A stretch of 64,000 nucleotides of DNA from Flavobacterium fluviatile. Lineage in GTDB: Bacteria > Bacteroidota > Bacteroidia > Flavobacteriales > Flavobacteriaceae. The notes below the pieces were generated by a model. The model worked only from the letters and a program-made list of their open reading frames with translations, was not told the DNA's origin and did no database searches. Both the position numbers and the translations under genes were made by a program. The stretch spans positions 1-64,000 of the forward strand of contig NZ_JAADZW010000014.1 in assembly GCF_010645065.1 (NCBI RefSeq). The letters are read 5' to 3'. This document shows, piece by piece, positions 37,615 to 46,107 of the stretch; the first letter of the stretch is position 1; each line of letters starts with the position of its first letter.

Positions 37615-37630
37615 TAACGAAATTTCGTTA
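37615..37630. promoter_or_regulatory. 16-base perfect palindrome upstream of the DUF6515-like gene
   Basis: TAACGAAATTTCGTTA reads the same on both strands and lies about 57 bases before the DUF6515-like start codon. Too short for a terminator hairpin with no loop; an operator is more likely. Confidence 0.4.
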
Positions 37631-37645
37631 TAGATTTCTCTTAGC

Positions 37646-38863
37646 TTATAATGAAATGTCCCATTGTATTCTAAATCGCCAACCTTGTTCTAATGGCAAT
37701 GTTTTGTCCTGAAAACTAAAATAAGATACCTCTGAGGTAAGTTTATTTTTATGTCCTTTGAAAAACCAGTTAAAAGTAATTGTTGTTTCTTCCTGAAGGT
37801 TTTCTCTTATTGAATTGTCAGGACGATAAGCTGCATGCCTTCCTGCCATTTCTAAATGTTCTGGCCACCACTCAAAGGCGTTGTGAAAGAAATAACCTGC
37901 CTGAACATAATAACCTTTCATTATAGTGGTGCTATTGTTGCTTATTTTATCGATGATTTCTTTATTATGCAATTCGCTTTGCCAGGAAAAACCACGATAC
38001 ATAAAAGCAGTTTCCAGATTCCATTGGTTTACTCTGTACTGACCCGGCAGACCATCTTCAAACCCGTCTAAAGAACCGCCTCCGGCTTGAGAAAATCGGG
38101 TGTAAGGGCTTCTGTTTGTTATTGCTGAAAAGGCAATAATTGGGGTTGGTTTTTCATGAAATTCCAAATCACAACCTTCAAAATCAAGAAATCTTCCTAA
38201 AAAATTCCATTGCATTCTTCCAAAATACATGAGATGATTGTCATCATTTGAAGTGCTTCCTCTACCAGTTCCTGTTAAGGCAGCAAACCAATAGTTAAAA
38301 TCGGCGATCCCTTTTCCTTTTAAATGACCATAAACTTCAGCACCTAATTCTCTGTCAACCGTAAAAGGACGGTTAATAAGTGATCTTTCAGCCATTTGCT
38401 GCTCGCCGCTACTAATAAAACGTTCACGTGTAAATTCGGTTTTCCATTGGCCAACTTTAAAACTCAGCCATTCCCATTTTTCAATCATTATTCTAAAATC
38501 AAGTAAATTGGACTGACTTAATTCATATTCCCAATAATATTTTAGCCAGGGTTCAAATGCATGACCCCCAACTTTTAGTCTGGCCCGGTTTATTTTAAAA
38601 GTAGTTTTTGCATCCTGACTATAATCATCATAAGTTAGGGGATCTGTATCGTAAGGAGTAGAAAAACGAAATTGTAATCTGCTTTGCAACTGAAACAGGA
38701 ATTTTTTATCTCTGGTCTGTAATTCAATGCCTTTACTTCCATAACGAACATCCATCAATTTAGAGGTGTCTTTTTCCTGTTGTGATATTCCTCTTAAACT
38801 GATTAGAAAAAATACAAGCAAAAGAAAAATTTTAGTGTGAATTATTTCTTGTGCGTTAAACAT
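37646..38863 (-). CDS. Phosphate-selective porin-type outer-membrane protein
   Basis: 405 residues with a signal peptide (about 1-26). The mature chain has the alternating, aromatic-rich beta-strand pattern of the OprO/OprP (porin_O_P) family, with RYGSKGIELQTRDKKFLFQLQSRLQFRF and FKINRARLKVGGH at the start as is typical. It should form an outer-membrane channel for anions such as phosphate or sulfate. In this locus it may take up the anion or product released by the sulfatase; that is inference. Confidence 0.88.
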   Translation of the reverse strand: MFNAQEIIHTKIFLLLVFFLISLRGISQQEKDTSKLMDVRYGSKGIELQTRDKKFLFQLQSRLQFRFSTPYDTDPLTYDDYSQDAKTTFKINRARLKVGGHAFEPWLKYYWEYELSQSNLLDFRIMIEKWEWLSFKVGQWKTEFTRERFISSGEQQMAERSLINRPFTVDRELGAEVYGHLKGKGIADFNYWFAALTGTGRGSTSNDDNHLMYFGRMQWNFLGRFLDFEGCDLEFHEKPTPIIAFSAITNRSPYTRFSQAGGGSLDGFEDGLPGQYRVNQWNLETAFMYRGFSWQSELHNKEIIDKISNNSTTIMKGYYVQAGYFFHNAFEWWPEHLEMAGRHAAYRPDNSIRENLQEETTITFNWFFKGHKNKLTSEVSYFSFQDKTLPLEQGWRFRIQWDISL

Positions 38864-38905
38864 AAGCTTTCCTGATTGTATGATTATCTTACTGCTTTTA
38901 TATTT

Positions 38906-39481
38906 CTATTTTCCTCCAAAGCTTTTAGCGATTCCTAAACCCATTCCCCAGCTATCATAAGCATTCCACTTAAAATCATAACTTACAGTACCGAAAATTT
39001 CCCAGCCTTTTGGAAGTTCATAACCATATTCTACTCCGGCACGGGTTAAAAAAAAATCCTCTTCTCTGGCAAATTCACCTCCAAATCCCAAAAGAAAGCT
39101 CCAGGATTCATTTGGTTTGTAAATTCCCATTAGTGCAGGAGCTATAGGGTAGCTTCTTTCAATAATTTCGTTTTCATCATCGTTGGCATAGACTTTTTCG
39201 ACTTTAAATTTTTCAATTATAAAATCGGTATGAAGACCAATAGCCCATTTTTCATGAAATTGAAGTGTATAATCTAACCCCCAGGCAGGAAGGCTAAGAA
39301 CTTCGCGCTGTCCCTCATCATTTCTTCCTTCAAAAACATGGGCATGATTTATTGAAATGCCAATTTGGTGATGTGGACTAAATGATCTTTCAATTTCCTG
39401 AGCGGTAATTTTGTTTTGAAATATTAAATAAAAGACAGCTGTTATATAAAATAGTGCTTTCTTGATGTCAATACTGAACAT
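38906..39481 (-). CDS. Small outer-membrane beta-barrel protein
   Basis: 191 residues with a signal peptide (about 1-27, cleavage after ITA). The rest shows alternating hydrophobic residues and glycine-aromatic turns of a roughly eight-stranded barrel (AWGLDYTLQFHEKWAIGLHTDF, SWSFLLGFGGEFAREE, EIFGTVSYDFKW), ending with GMGLGIAKSFGGK. No function is visible. It lies 42 bases before the porin gene and 92 bases after the sulfatase gene, all in one direction. Confidence 0.8.
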   Translation of the reverse strand: MFSIDIKKALFYITAVFYLIFQNKITAQEIERSFSPHHQIGISINHAHVFEGRNDEGQREVLSLPAWGLDYTLQFHEKWAIGLHTDFIIEKFKVEKVYANDDENEIIERSYPIAPALMGIYKPNESWSFLLGFGGEFAREEDFFLTRAGVEYGYELPKGWEIFGTVSYDFKWNAYDSWGMGLGIAKSFGGK

Positions 39482-39508
39482 GGTGAAGTTGTTTTTAATA
39501 AAAGGAAT

Positions 39509-39556
39509 TAAAAAAGGGTATTTAATGACCGTTTTACTGATTATAAATACCCCATT
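39509..39556 (-). terminator. Terminator of the arylsulfatase gene
   Basis: On the minus strand GGGGTATTTA and TAAATACCC (outer arms near 39553 and 39517) form a long stem and are followed by a T run. It implies that the downstream OMP-porin genes need their own promoter or read-through. Confidence 0.75.
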
Positions 39557-39573
39557 TTATTGTTTTTATGAAA

Positions 39574-42009
39574 TTACTCTCTTTTCATAATTCTCATAGC
39601 TTCTTTGTTAATATCTTCATAGCTTTGTTCGCTAATGTCAACACCCACACCAAGGATTTCACCACCTTTAAAGGTTCCTGGTGTTTTATATTGGCTGCTC
39701 ACCGCATCACCACTATCAAAGCCAACACAAAGACCGTCTCCGGACAGGGTGAATTTGCCCGGTTGTGTTTTCATAGGACCTTTGGCAACTTCTTTACCAT
39801 CAATGAATAAATGTCCGGTACCAATTTGTTCTCCGTGTTCTCCGGTTTTTTCTCTTACAAATTCAAAACCAAGAGCATGTTTGCCCGGAGTTAATGTTGA
39901 TGATGATACAAATGTTTGTTCAGGCTGAATTCCTAAGAAATTATACACATAGTACAATTTGTTGTCTTTGATGAATAACGAATGTCCGCCAAAACGGGAT
40001 CCGTGTGCAAAAATTACACCTGAAGCTCCCGATTTAATATCTACATCACCCACAATTTTATAAGAGCGCCCACGAACATTTACCGCAACACCTTCAGGAA
40101 CTGCAGCAGTACCAGGGTAGTAAATATAACGTGTTTTTGGTTTTTCCTGAGAAGGGCGTTCTGCACCGATAATCTCCATAGCCGAACGGTCATCTAATGG
40201 TAAAACTAAATTTTTGTCAGCTTCAGCAAACCATGCATCTACTAATTCTTTTAATTTTTCCGGATTCTTTTTAGCTAAATTATTTGCTTCAGCTCTATCT
40301 ACATCTACATTATACAACTCCCAAACATCTTTGTCAAATTTACCAGTTCCGGTTAATGGAGCATGAACCGCTACTGCTTTCCAGCCATCTTTCCAAATTG
40401 CTCTGGTTCCTAACATAGTATAGTACTGAATTTTCTTTTGAGTTGGGCCATCAGGTTTTGCATCAAAAGAATATTTCATGGAAACTCCAGATAATGGGTA
40501 TTGCGGCACATTATTAAATGTTTTTGGCATTTCTAAACCACAGATGTCTAAAATGGTTGGAACAATATCTGTAGAGTGGTGGTATTGATTACGTACTTCG
40601 CCTCTGGCTTTGATTCCTTTAGGCCAGGAAATAATTAAAGGATCACACGTTCCTCCTGCATAATTACTGTAACGTTTGAACATTTTATAAGGGGCTGAGA
40701 ATGCAGCAGCCCATCCGGTAGGGTAGTGCTCATAGGTGTCCGGACCACCTAATTTGTCAATGTATTTTAAGTTTTCTGCCAATTCATCAGGATATCCGTT
40801 AAAGAACTTATTCTCGTTTACAGATCCTGTAGGAGAGCCTTCGCCTGAAGCGCCATTATCGGCAGCATACATAACAACAGTATTTTCAAGCTGACCTGTT
40901 TTTTCTAAATAATCAATTACACGGCCTACTTGTGCATCGGTATATTCTGAGAAGCCGGCATATACTTCAGCTAGTTTAGTGAATAATTTTTTCTCGTCAG
41001 CACTTAACTTATTCCATGGTTTAACATAATCGGCTGGATTAGATATATTTGGAGGCAAGAAGTTGAAATTAGTGTTTTTTGTTCCTGCCGGCAAAATACC
41101 TTTTGAAATCATTCTAGGCAAAACCCACTCTCGGTAAGCATCATATCCAGCATCAAATTTTCCTTTATATTTTGCAATATATTCTTCCGGTGCGTGGTGT
41201 GGTGCATGATTAGCTCCGGGACAATACCACATATACCAAGGTTTTGAAGGGTTTGTAGCTTTTTGATCCTTAATATATTCAATAGCTTTATCCGCCAAAT
41301 CTTTGGATAAGTGATAGCCTTCTTCCGGACTGTAAGGCGCCTCAATAAAATGGTTGTCTTCTACTAAATCAGGGTACCATTGATTGGTTTCTCCTCCTAA
41401 GAATCCATAATAGCGATCAAAGCCCATTTGCGTTGGCCATTGTGCTTTGGAACCTCCGGAAGATACATCTTGTTCTGGTACGTTGTGGTTTTTACCAATC
41501 CAAAACGTACTCCAGCCAGCTTGTTGTAACACTTGCCCAATTGTAGCACACTGTGCAGGGATTTGTCCGTTAGCGCCAGGGAAACCATCTGCAGTTTCGG
41601 TAATAGAAGCCATACCGTTTAAGTGGTGATTGCGTCCAGTTAACAAAGTAGATCGGGTAGGAGAACACAATGCTGTGGTATGCCATTGGGTATAAGTTAC
41701 TCCGTTATCAGCAATTTTCTGCAAAGTTGGCATGTTAATAGCTCCGCCATAAGGAGACCATGCTGCCTGTCCGGTGTCATCGTATAAAATAAATAATACG
41801 TTAGGTGCTCCATCGGGAGCCGATTTTCGGGTGTAGGCGCTCCAATCCGATTTAGAATTTCGAATGTCCAGTTCAATGACTCCCTTGAAATTCTTTTTTA
41901 CATCCTCCCTCGGGTCTGCTTGTGCAGCTATTTTTGAAACTAATCCAAGAGACAGTAATAAAGACAAAGTCATAATAAAATTCTTGTAATTTAAGTTATT
42001 TTTTTTCAT
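39574..42009 (-). CDS. Exported arylsulfatase, formylglycine-dependent
   Basis: 811 residues. Signal peptide (about 1-30, AAQ). The sulfatase domain starts at PNVLFILYDDTG (metal aspartates D77, D78). The maturation motif is C115-S-P-T-R119-S in ALCSPTRSTLLTGRNHH, so it is a Cys-type enzyme. It resembles the large AtsA-like arylsulfatases, with a C-terminal lectin-like beta domain (about 660-800). It removes sulfate from aromatic or carbohydrate sulfate esters. The FGE-type gene in the same locus could mature it. Confidence 0.93.
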   Translation of the reverse strand: MKKNNLNYKNFIMTLSLLLSLGLVSKIAAQADPREDVKKNFKGVIELDIRNSKSDWSAYTRKSAPDGAPNVLFILYDDTGQAAWSPYGGAINMPTLQKIADNGVTYTQWHTTALCSPTRSTLLTGRNHHLNGMASITETADGFPGANGQIPAQCATIGQVLQQAGWSTFWIGKNHNVPEQDVSSGGSKAQWPTQMGFDRYYGFLGGETNQWYPDLVEDNHFIEAPYSPEEGYHLSKDLADKAIEYIKDQKATNPSKPWYMWYCPGANHAPHHAPEEYIAKYKGKFDAGYDAYREWVLPRMISKGILPAGTKNTNFNFLPPNISNPADYVKPWNKLSADEKKLFTKLAEVYAGFSEYTDAQVGRVIDYLEKTGQLENTVVMYAADNGASGEGSPTGSVNENKFFNGYPDELAENLKYIDKLGGPDTYEHYPTGWAAAFSAPYKMFKRYSNYAGGTCDPLIISWPKGIKARGEVRNQYHHSTDIVPTILDICGLEMPKTFNNVPQYPLSGVSMKYSFDAKPDGPTQKKIQYYTMLGTRAIWKDGWKAVAVHAPLTGTGKFDKDVWELYNVDVDRAEANNLAKKNPEKLKELVDAWFAEADKNLVLPLDDRSAMEIIGAERPSQEKPKTRYIYYPGTAAVPEGVAVNVRGRSYKIVGDVDIKSGASGVIFAHGSRFGGHSLFIKDNKLYYVYNFLGIQPEQTFVSSSTLTPGKHALGFEFVREKTGEHGEQIGTGHLFIDGKEVAKGPMKTQPGKFTLSGDGLCVGFDSGDAVSSQYKTPGTFKGGEILGVGVDISEQSYEDINKEAMRIMKRE

Positions 42010-42295
42010 GGTAATGGATTAAGCATTTAAATAAAAAAATCCTGAATAAAAAGTTAAGTCTTTCAAAATTAGAGAATAAAAGATAAAACGAGGCCAAAAG
42101 CAGATACTAACACGTTTCATTTTATAATTTGCAACTTAAAAAACGGTTTCTTTAAAAATTTGCAACCGTACTTTTTTTGATTTTTAATCTTCATTCTATT
42201 ATGAACAAAATCGTAAATATTTGTTTTAGATAAAAAAGCGCCATTTTCAAGTTTAATATTTAAATTTGCATCCAAAAAAATAACAACACATTCTT
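42010..42295. other. Divergent spacer between sulfatase and pyrD
   Basis: 286 bases. It contains a direct repeat AATTTGCAAC (42126-42135 and 42157-42166) and an ACGGTT/AACCGT inverted repeat (42143-42169) on the sulfatase side, and the pyrD promoter on the other. Possible operator for the sulfatase locus. Confidence 0.4.
42261..42268 (+). promoter_or_regulatory. Promoter -7 box of pyrD
   Basis: TAAATTTG, 27 bases before the ATG. Confidence 0.6.
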
Positions 42296-43330
42296 ATGTA
42301 TAAATTGATAATTCGTCCGATACTTTTTTGTTTTGATCCTGAAGAAGTGCATTACTTTACTTTTTCATTTATAAAATTCATTTCAAAAATTCCGGGAGTT
42401 ACATCGATTATCAAATCTATTTACGAAGTAAAAGACGTTCGTTTAGAAAGAGAAGTTTTCGGAATTAAATTCAAAAATCCCGTAGGACTTGCAGCGGGAT
42501 TTGATAAAGACGCCAAACTATATAAACAACTTGGAGATTTTGGTTTTGGTTTTATCGAAATCGGAACGGTAACGCCTGTGGGCCAGGAAGGAAATCCAAA
42601 AAAACGTTTATTCAGATTAAAAGAAGACCAGGCGATTATCAACCGAATGGGTTTCAATAATGGCGGAGTTCTGGAAGCTGTTGAACGTTTGAAAAAGAAT
42701 TCAGGAGTTTTGATTGGCGGAAACATCGGAAAAAATAAGGTAACCGATAATGAGGATGCAGTTAAGGATTATATCATTTGTTTTGATGCCCTTTTTAATC
42801 ACGTAGATTATTTCGTAGTTAATGTAAGTTCGCCAAATACGCCAAATTTAAGAGCTTTGCAGGATAAAGAGCCATTAACGGCCTTGCTTCAGACATTACA
42901 AAACAGAAATGTCGAAAAACAAAAAACAAGTACTCAAAAAGTAAAACCAATTCTTTTAAAAATTGCTCCGGACTTAACGGATGAGCAGTTATTAGATATT
43001 ATTGATATTGTAAAAACTACCCAGATTGCGGGTGTAATTGCTACAAACACAACAATTTCAAGAGATGGTCTGCTGTCTGATAATAAAACAGAAACAGGAG
43101 GTCTGTCCGGAAAACCATTAACGAAACGCTCAACAGAGGTAATTCGTTTTCTTTCTGAAAAAAGCAACAAAGCATTCCCGATTATTGGAGTAGGAGGAAT
43201 TCATTCTGCAGAGGATGCTATCGAAAAGCTTAATGCCGGTGCAAGTTTAGTGCAATTATACACAGGTTTTATTTATGAAGGGCCTGCATTGATAAAAGCA
43301 ATCAATAAAAAAGTTTTACAACAGCTGTAA
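42296..43330 (+). CDS. pyrD: Quinone-dependent dihydroorotate dehydrogenase
   Basis: Class 2 enzyme of pyrimidine synthesis, peripheral at the inner membrane, oxidising dihydroorotate with quinone. 344 residues, normal. The N-terminal amphipathic part ([20 protein letters not shown]) is the membrane contact typical of class 2. [35 protein letters not shown] (with the catalytic Ser) and [12 protein letters not shown] are clear. Its last 15 bases overlap the convergent DUF3307 gene. Confidence 0.97.
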   Translation: MYKLIIRPILFCFDPEEVHYFTFSFIKFISKIPGVTSIIKSIYEVKDVRLEREVFGIKFKNPVGLAAGFDKDAKLYKQLGDFGFGFIEIGTVTPVGQEGNPKKRLFRLKEDQAIINRMGFNNGGVLEAVERLKKNSGVLIGGNIGKNKVTDNEDAVKDYIICFDALFNHVDYFVVNVSSPNTPNLRALQDKEPLTALLQTLQNRNVEKQKTSTQKVKPILLKIAPDLTDEQLLDIIDIVKTTQIAGVIATNTTISRDGLLSDNKTETGGLSGKPLTKRSTEVIRFLSEKSNKAFPIIGVGGIHSAEDAIEKLNAGASLVQLYTGFIYEGPALIKAINKKVLQQL

Positions 43331-44032
43331 AAGAAGTGACTGCATAGCTAAGCCGATCAGTATTGCAATTCCAAAACTGATTAAAGTCCCAATCATTACA
43401 TATTCAGTAAGTTTTCGGTCTTTGGCTTCTTTTAAATCCCCAAACCTGAAAATAGATTTGGCGGCCAGTAAAAATCCAATGGCTTCGAAGTGTCCGGTCA
43501 AAATAAAGCAGATTATAAACAGACGTTCTAAAATGCCAATGTAATTTCCTGCATTGGCAAGCGAATTGTCCTGATGACTGTTCTGACTCTCCGGGCTCCA
43601 GATGGAAATAATGGTTTTTATAAAAATAGATGCAGGTTTGGTTACGAGTACAATCCCGGTTATCAGAATCCAGAACCGGTTATCAAATCCATAAAAGTTT
43701 AAATTATCATTTTGATAAAGAAACACAACGCCGGTTAAAATCAGAAGATGTGCTATTTGATCGACAACAAACCAAGTTCGTTTGGTTTCGTTTTTCTGAA
43801 AATTCAGTTTAATGAGATCTATTATCCCGTGTGTAAAAACAATCAAAACAGCATACGGAATAAAACTGATTTTTCCCACTAATATTACGGTTAAAAATCC
43901 GTGAAGCAGAATATGAAGGTATAAATAAATGCTTTTATGCTTATTCGCTTCTTTATGTATTACCCATGAAGTAGGCTGCCAGATAAAATCGCCTAACAAA
44001 TGTGCCAAAAGCAGTTTTATAAATAAAATCAT
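43316..44032 (-). CDS. DUF3307-family integral membrane protein
   Basis: 238 residues with about six or seven hydrophobic helices. The start [40 protein letters not shown], with a conserved Asp, Gln and His pattern, is the DUF3307 signature, and THGIIDLIK is a second conserved spot. Function unknown; histidines and acids in helices suggest metal or substrate binding. Its start overlaps the satD stop (ATGA), so the pair is coupled, and its 3' end overlaps pyrD. Confidence 0.88.
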   Translation of the reverse strand: MILFIKLLLAHLLGDFIWQPTSWVIHKEANKHKSIYLYLHILLHGFLTVILVGKISFIPYAVLIVFTHGIIDLIKLNFQKNETKRTWFVVDQIAHLLILTGVVFLYQNDNLNFYGFDNRFWILITGIVLVTKPASIFIKTIISIWSPESQNSHQDNSLANAGNYIGILERLFIICFILTGHFEAIGFLLAAKSIFRFGDLKEAKDRKLTEYVMIGTLISFGIAILIGLAMQSLLLQLL

Positions 44033-44643
44033 AATGCAGTAAGTTGTTTTATTTGTTTTCTAAAATACCGGTCTAAATTCAGAACCAGATCAAACTGTGC
44101 ACGTTTTTGTCTCCTGCTTACAGCAGCCTGATTGATGCCCAGTTTTTGCCCTATTTCTTCCTGTGACAGAGTCGGATTTTCTATAGCTATAGCCACAAAT
44201 TCAGCCGATTGTGCCAGCCAGCTGTCCATAAAAGTGAGCGCCAGCTGAATCATTAGATTTAGTTTTTCATCTGTTTCATCATTGCCGGTTCGCATAGCCA
44301 AAGTAACTTTTTGTTTTTTCAAAGTTTCGAAAAGTTCTCCTGAATGTATAAAAGCAGAACCGTTACTTTCGGATATTTTTTCGGCATTATGAGTCTTATT
44401 GCCAAAGCCAATACTCATTCGGGCATCAGATTTTATAGCTCTTAAATGTGCTTTTACCAAAATAGCAGTTAATAAAGCTTCTTCGGGGTTTTTTACTTCG
44501 ATTTGAAATTCATCTCCCCTGTAAACTTCCCATTGATTTGGTGTTGCACCAAACTGAGCTAAGATTTTTTTTAAATCTTCTACCCAATGCTCGGATTCCT
44601 GTTCTCTGGAACCAATTATGTCCCCTGTAATTACACTAGTCAT
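44029..44643 (-). CDS. SatD-family protein with C-terminal HTH
   Basis: 204 residues from the ATG at 44643; an in-frame TTG two codons earlier is less likely. The N-terminal domain has SVITGDIIGSR and RGDEFQIEVKNPEEAL, typical of SatD, known from acid-tolerance work in streptococci. The C-terminus carries a helix-turn-helix (about residues 160-185, LSQEEIGQKLGINQAAVSRRQKRA), so it should bind DNA. A striking six-site repeat array lies directly upstream and is the obvious candidate operator. It is coupled to the DUF3307 gene. Confidence 0.87.
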   Translation of the reverse strand: MTSVITGDIIGSREQESEHWVEDLKKILAQFGATPNQWEVYRGDEFQIEVKNPEEALLTAILVKAHLRAIKSDARMSIGFGNKTHNAEKISESNGSAFIHSGELFETLKKQKVTLAMRTGNDETDEKLNLMIQLALTFMDSWLAQSAEFVAIAIENPTLSQEEIGQKLGINQAAVSRRQKRAQFDLVLNLDRYFRKQIKQLTAL

Positions 44644-44649
44644 TACCAA

Positions 44650-44968
44650 ATATAATTAAATTAAAAACTATCTATTACAAATATAGGTAATATTTTTTAA
44701 TATTACACTTTTTGGTAATAATTTTATTTATTACGTATTTTGGTAATTTTTTAAATCATTACAGATTTAGGTATTATGGTCTAAAATTACCGATTTTGAT
44801 AATATTATTCATTATTACGATATTGTGTAATGTTTCGAACCCGTAAAAAGTGATTCTCTGTTGGTAAATAAATTGTCAATTGCATCATTTCAGAAAATAA
44901 TTCAGGAAAGAGTTAATTTTTATTTCTTTAAAAAACAAACTAACTTAGCCTTTACAAAAGAATAAGCT
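44650..44968. other. Divergent spacer between satD and the HMG-CoA lyase-like gene
   Basis: 319 bases. More than half is occupied by the six-site repeat at 44674-44831. The remaining part towards the plus-strand gene shows no clear feature. Confidence 0.7.
44674..44831. repeat. Six tandem ATTAC-N7-GGTAAT sites at exact 28-base spacing
   Basis: The sites start at 44674, 44702, 44730, 44758, 44786 and 44814, each 28 bases from the next. The left half ATTAC is identical in all six. The right half is GGTAAT in the first three, then GGTATT, GATAAT and TGTAAT. Each 18-base site is an imperfect palindrome, separated by 10 AT-rich bases. This looks like an operator or iteron array for a protein binding cooperatively, most simply the HTH of the adjacent SatD. 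Confidence 0.9.
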
Positions 44969-45835
44969 TTGAATAAAGAAATCAAAATCATCGAATGTCC
45001 ACGTGATGCCATGCAGGGTATCAAAACTTTTATTCCTACTAAAAATAAGGTTTCTTATTTACAGGCTTTATTAAGAGTGGGTTTTGATACGATTGATTTT
45101 GGAAGTTTTGTATCTCCAAAAGCGATTCCGCAAATGCAGGATACAGCTGAGGTACTGGCAAAACTAGATTTATCTAACACTACAAGTAAACTTTTGGCTA
45201 TTATAGCGAATACACAAGGTGCGCAAACTGCAGCAGAACATGAAGCCATTCAGTATCTGGGATTTCCCTTTTCAATTTCAGAGAATTTTCAGATGCGAAA
45301 TACGCACAAAACGATTGCTCAGTCCCTAATTACACTGCAGGAAATTTTTGAAATCGCTGATAAAAAAAATAAAGAAGTAGTAACCTATCTTTCCATGGGG
45401 TTTGGGAATCCATACGGAGATCCGTGGAATGTTGAAATAGTTGGCGAATGGACAGAAAGATTGTCAGAAATGGGTGTGAAAACCCTCTCGCTTTCTGATA
45501 CAGTCGGAAGCTCAACTCCGGAAGTAATAACGTATCTTTTTTCGAATCTAATTCCGAAATATCCTCAAATTGAGTTTGGCGCACATTTACATACCACGCC
45601 AAACAGCTGGTTCGAAAAAATAGATGCTGCATACAAGGCAGGCTGTACACGCTTTGACGGTGCAATTCAGGGGTTTGGAGGCTGCCCTATGGCAACCGAT
45701 AAACTTACCGGAAATATGCCTACAGAAAAACTACTGTCTTATTTCACATCTCAAAAAAGAACTACAGGTTTAAACTCCCTGAGTTTTGAAAGTGCTTATA
45801 ATGAGGCATCAAAACTATTCGGTAAATTTCATTAA
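44969..45835 (+). CDS. Hydroxymethylglutaryl-CoA lyase-like protein
   Basis: 288 residues from a TTG start; there is no in-frame ATG close by. The TIM-barrel HMGL fold shows the catalytic IIECPRDAMQG (Arg-Asp pair), the metal HLHTT (in FGAHLHTTPNSW) and a GFGGCPMATD loop that holds the catalytic cysteine of lyases. It cleaves HMG-CoA to acetoacetate and acetyl-CoA in leucine breakdown, fitting the leucine dehydrogenase in this window, though a related aldol-type reaction is possible. Confidence 0.87.
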   Translation: MNKEIKIIECPRDAMQGIKTFIPTKNKVSYLQALLRVGFDTIDFGSFVSPKAIPQMQDTAEVLAKLDLSNTTSKLLAIIANTQGAQTAAEHEAIQYLGFPFSISENFQMRNTHKTIAQSLITLQEIFEIADKKNKEVVTYLSMGFGNPYGDPWNVEIVGEWTERLSEMGVKTLSLSDTVGSSTPEVITYLFSNLIPKYPQIEFGAHLHTTPNSWFEKIDAAYKAGCTRFDGAIQGFGGCPMATDKLTGNMPTEKLLSYFTSQKRTTGLNSLSFESAYNEASKLFGKFH

Positions 45836-45849
45836 GATTTTCTGTATAT

Positions 45850-45870
45850 TTACTGTAACTGTCACAGTAA
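45850..45870. promoter_or_regulatory. Inverted repeat TTACTGT-N7-ACAGTAA
   Basis: Perfect seven-base arms with a seven-base spacer right after the HMG-CoA lyase-like gene. No T run follows, so it is more like a protein site than a terminator. Confidence 0.35.
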
Positions 45871-45897
45871 CTGGTTGTTAAAGTGCTGATTGTTTGC

Positions 45898-46044
45898 ATG
45901 AACATGCTAAAAGATCCTTTGTTGCTTTTACAGCTTTTTTATAAACGGAAAAAAGGTGTTTTGCCTCTCGTGGCTTTTCATTTCGATCCGGGCTGGGACA
46001 TTAAGGAAACGATTTCTTTTAGAGTCAAAAAAAAATCTGAATAA
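45898..46044 (+). CDS. Possible 48-residue small ORF
   Basis: Open frame from ATG (45898) to TAA, with codon choice like its neighbours and a basic C-terminus (FRVKKKSE). It includes FHFDPGWDIKETISF, which looks protein-like. It may be a real small gene or the end of a decayed one. No family recognised. Confidence 0.3.
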   Translation: MNMLKDPLLLLQLFYKRKKGVLPLVAFHFDPGWDIKETISFRVKKKSE

Positions 46045-46073
46045 GTTAATGAACAAGTTTGCGATTTATTCAC

Positions 46074-46081
46074 TATATTTG
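46074..46081 (+). promoter_or_regulatory. Promoter -7 box of guaB
   Basis: TATATTTG, 26 bases before the ATG. Confidence 0.65.
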
Positions 46082-46107
46082 CACGCAATTCAACTACAAA
46101 TTGCAAC

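Noticed and set aside
44674..44831. CRISPR array
   Set aside because: Repeats are 18 bases with 10-base AT-rich linkers, the linkers are not unique spacers of 30 or more bases, and no cas genes are nearby.
44831..44843. tRNA T-arm-like TTCGAACCC
   Set aside because: No matching acceptor or anticodon arm could be found around it; coincidence within the last unit of the repeat array.
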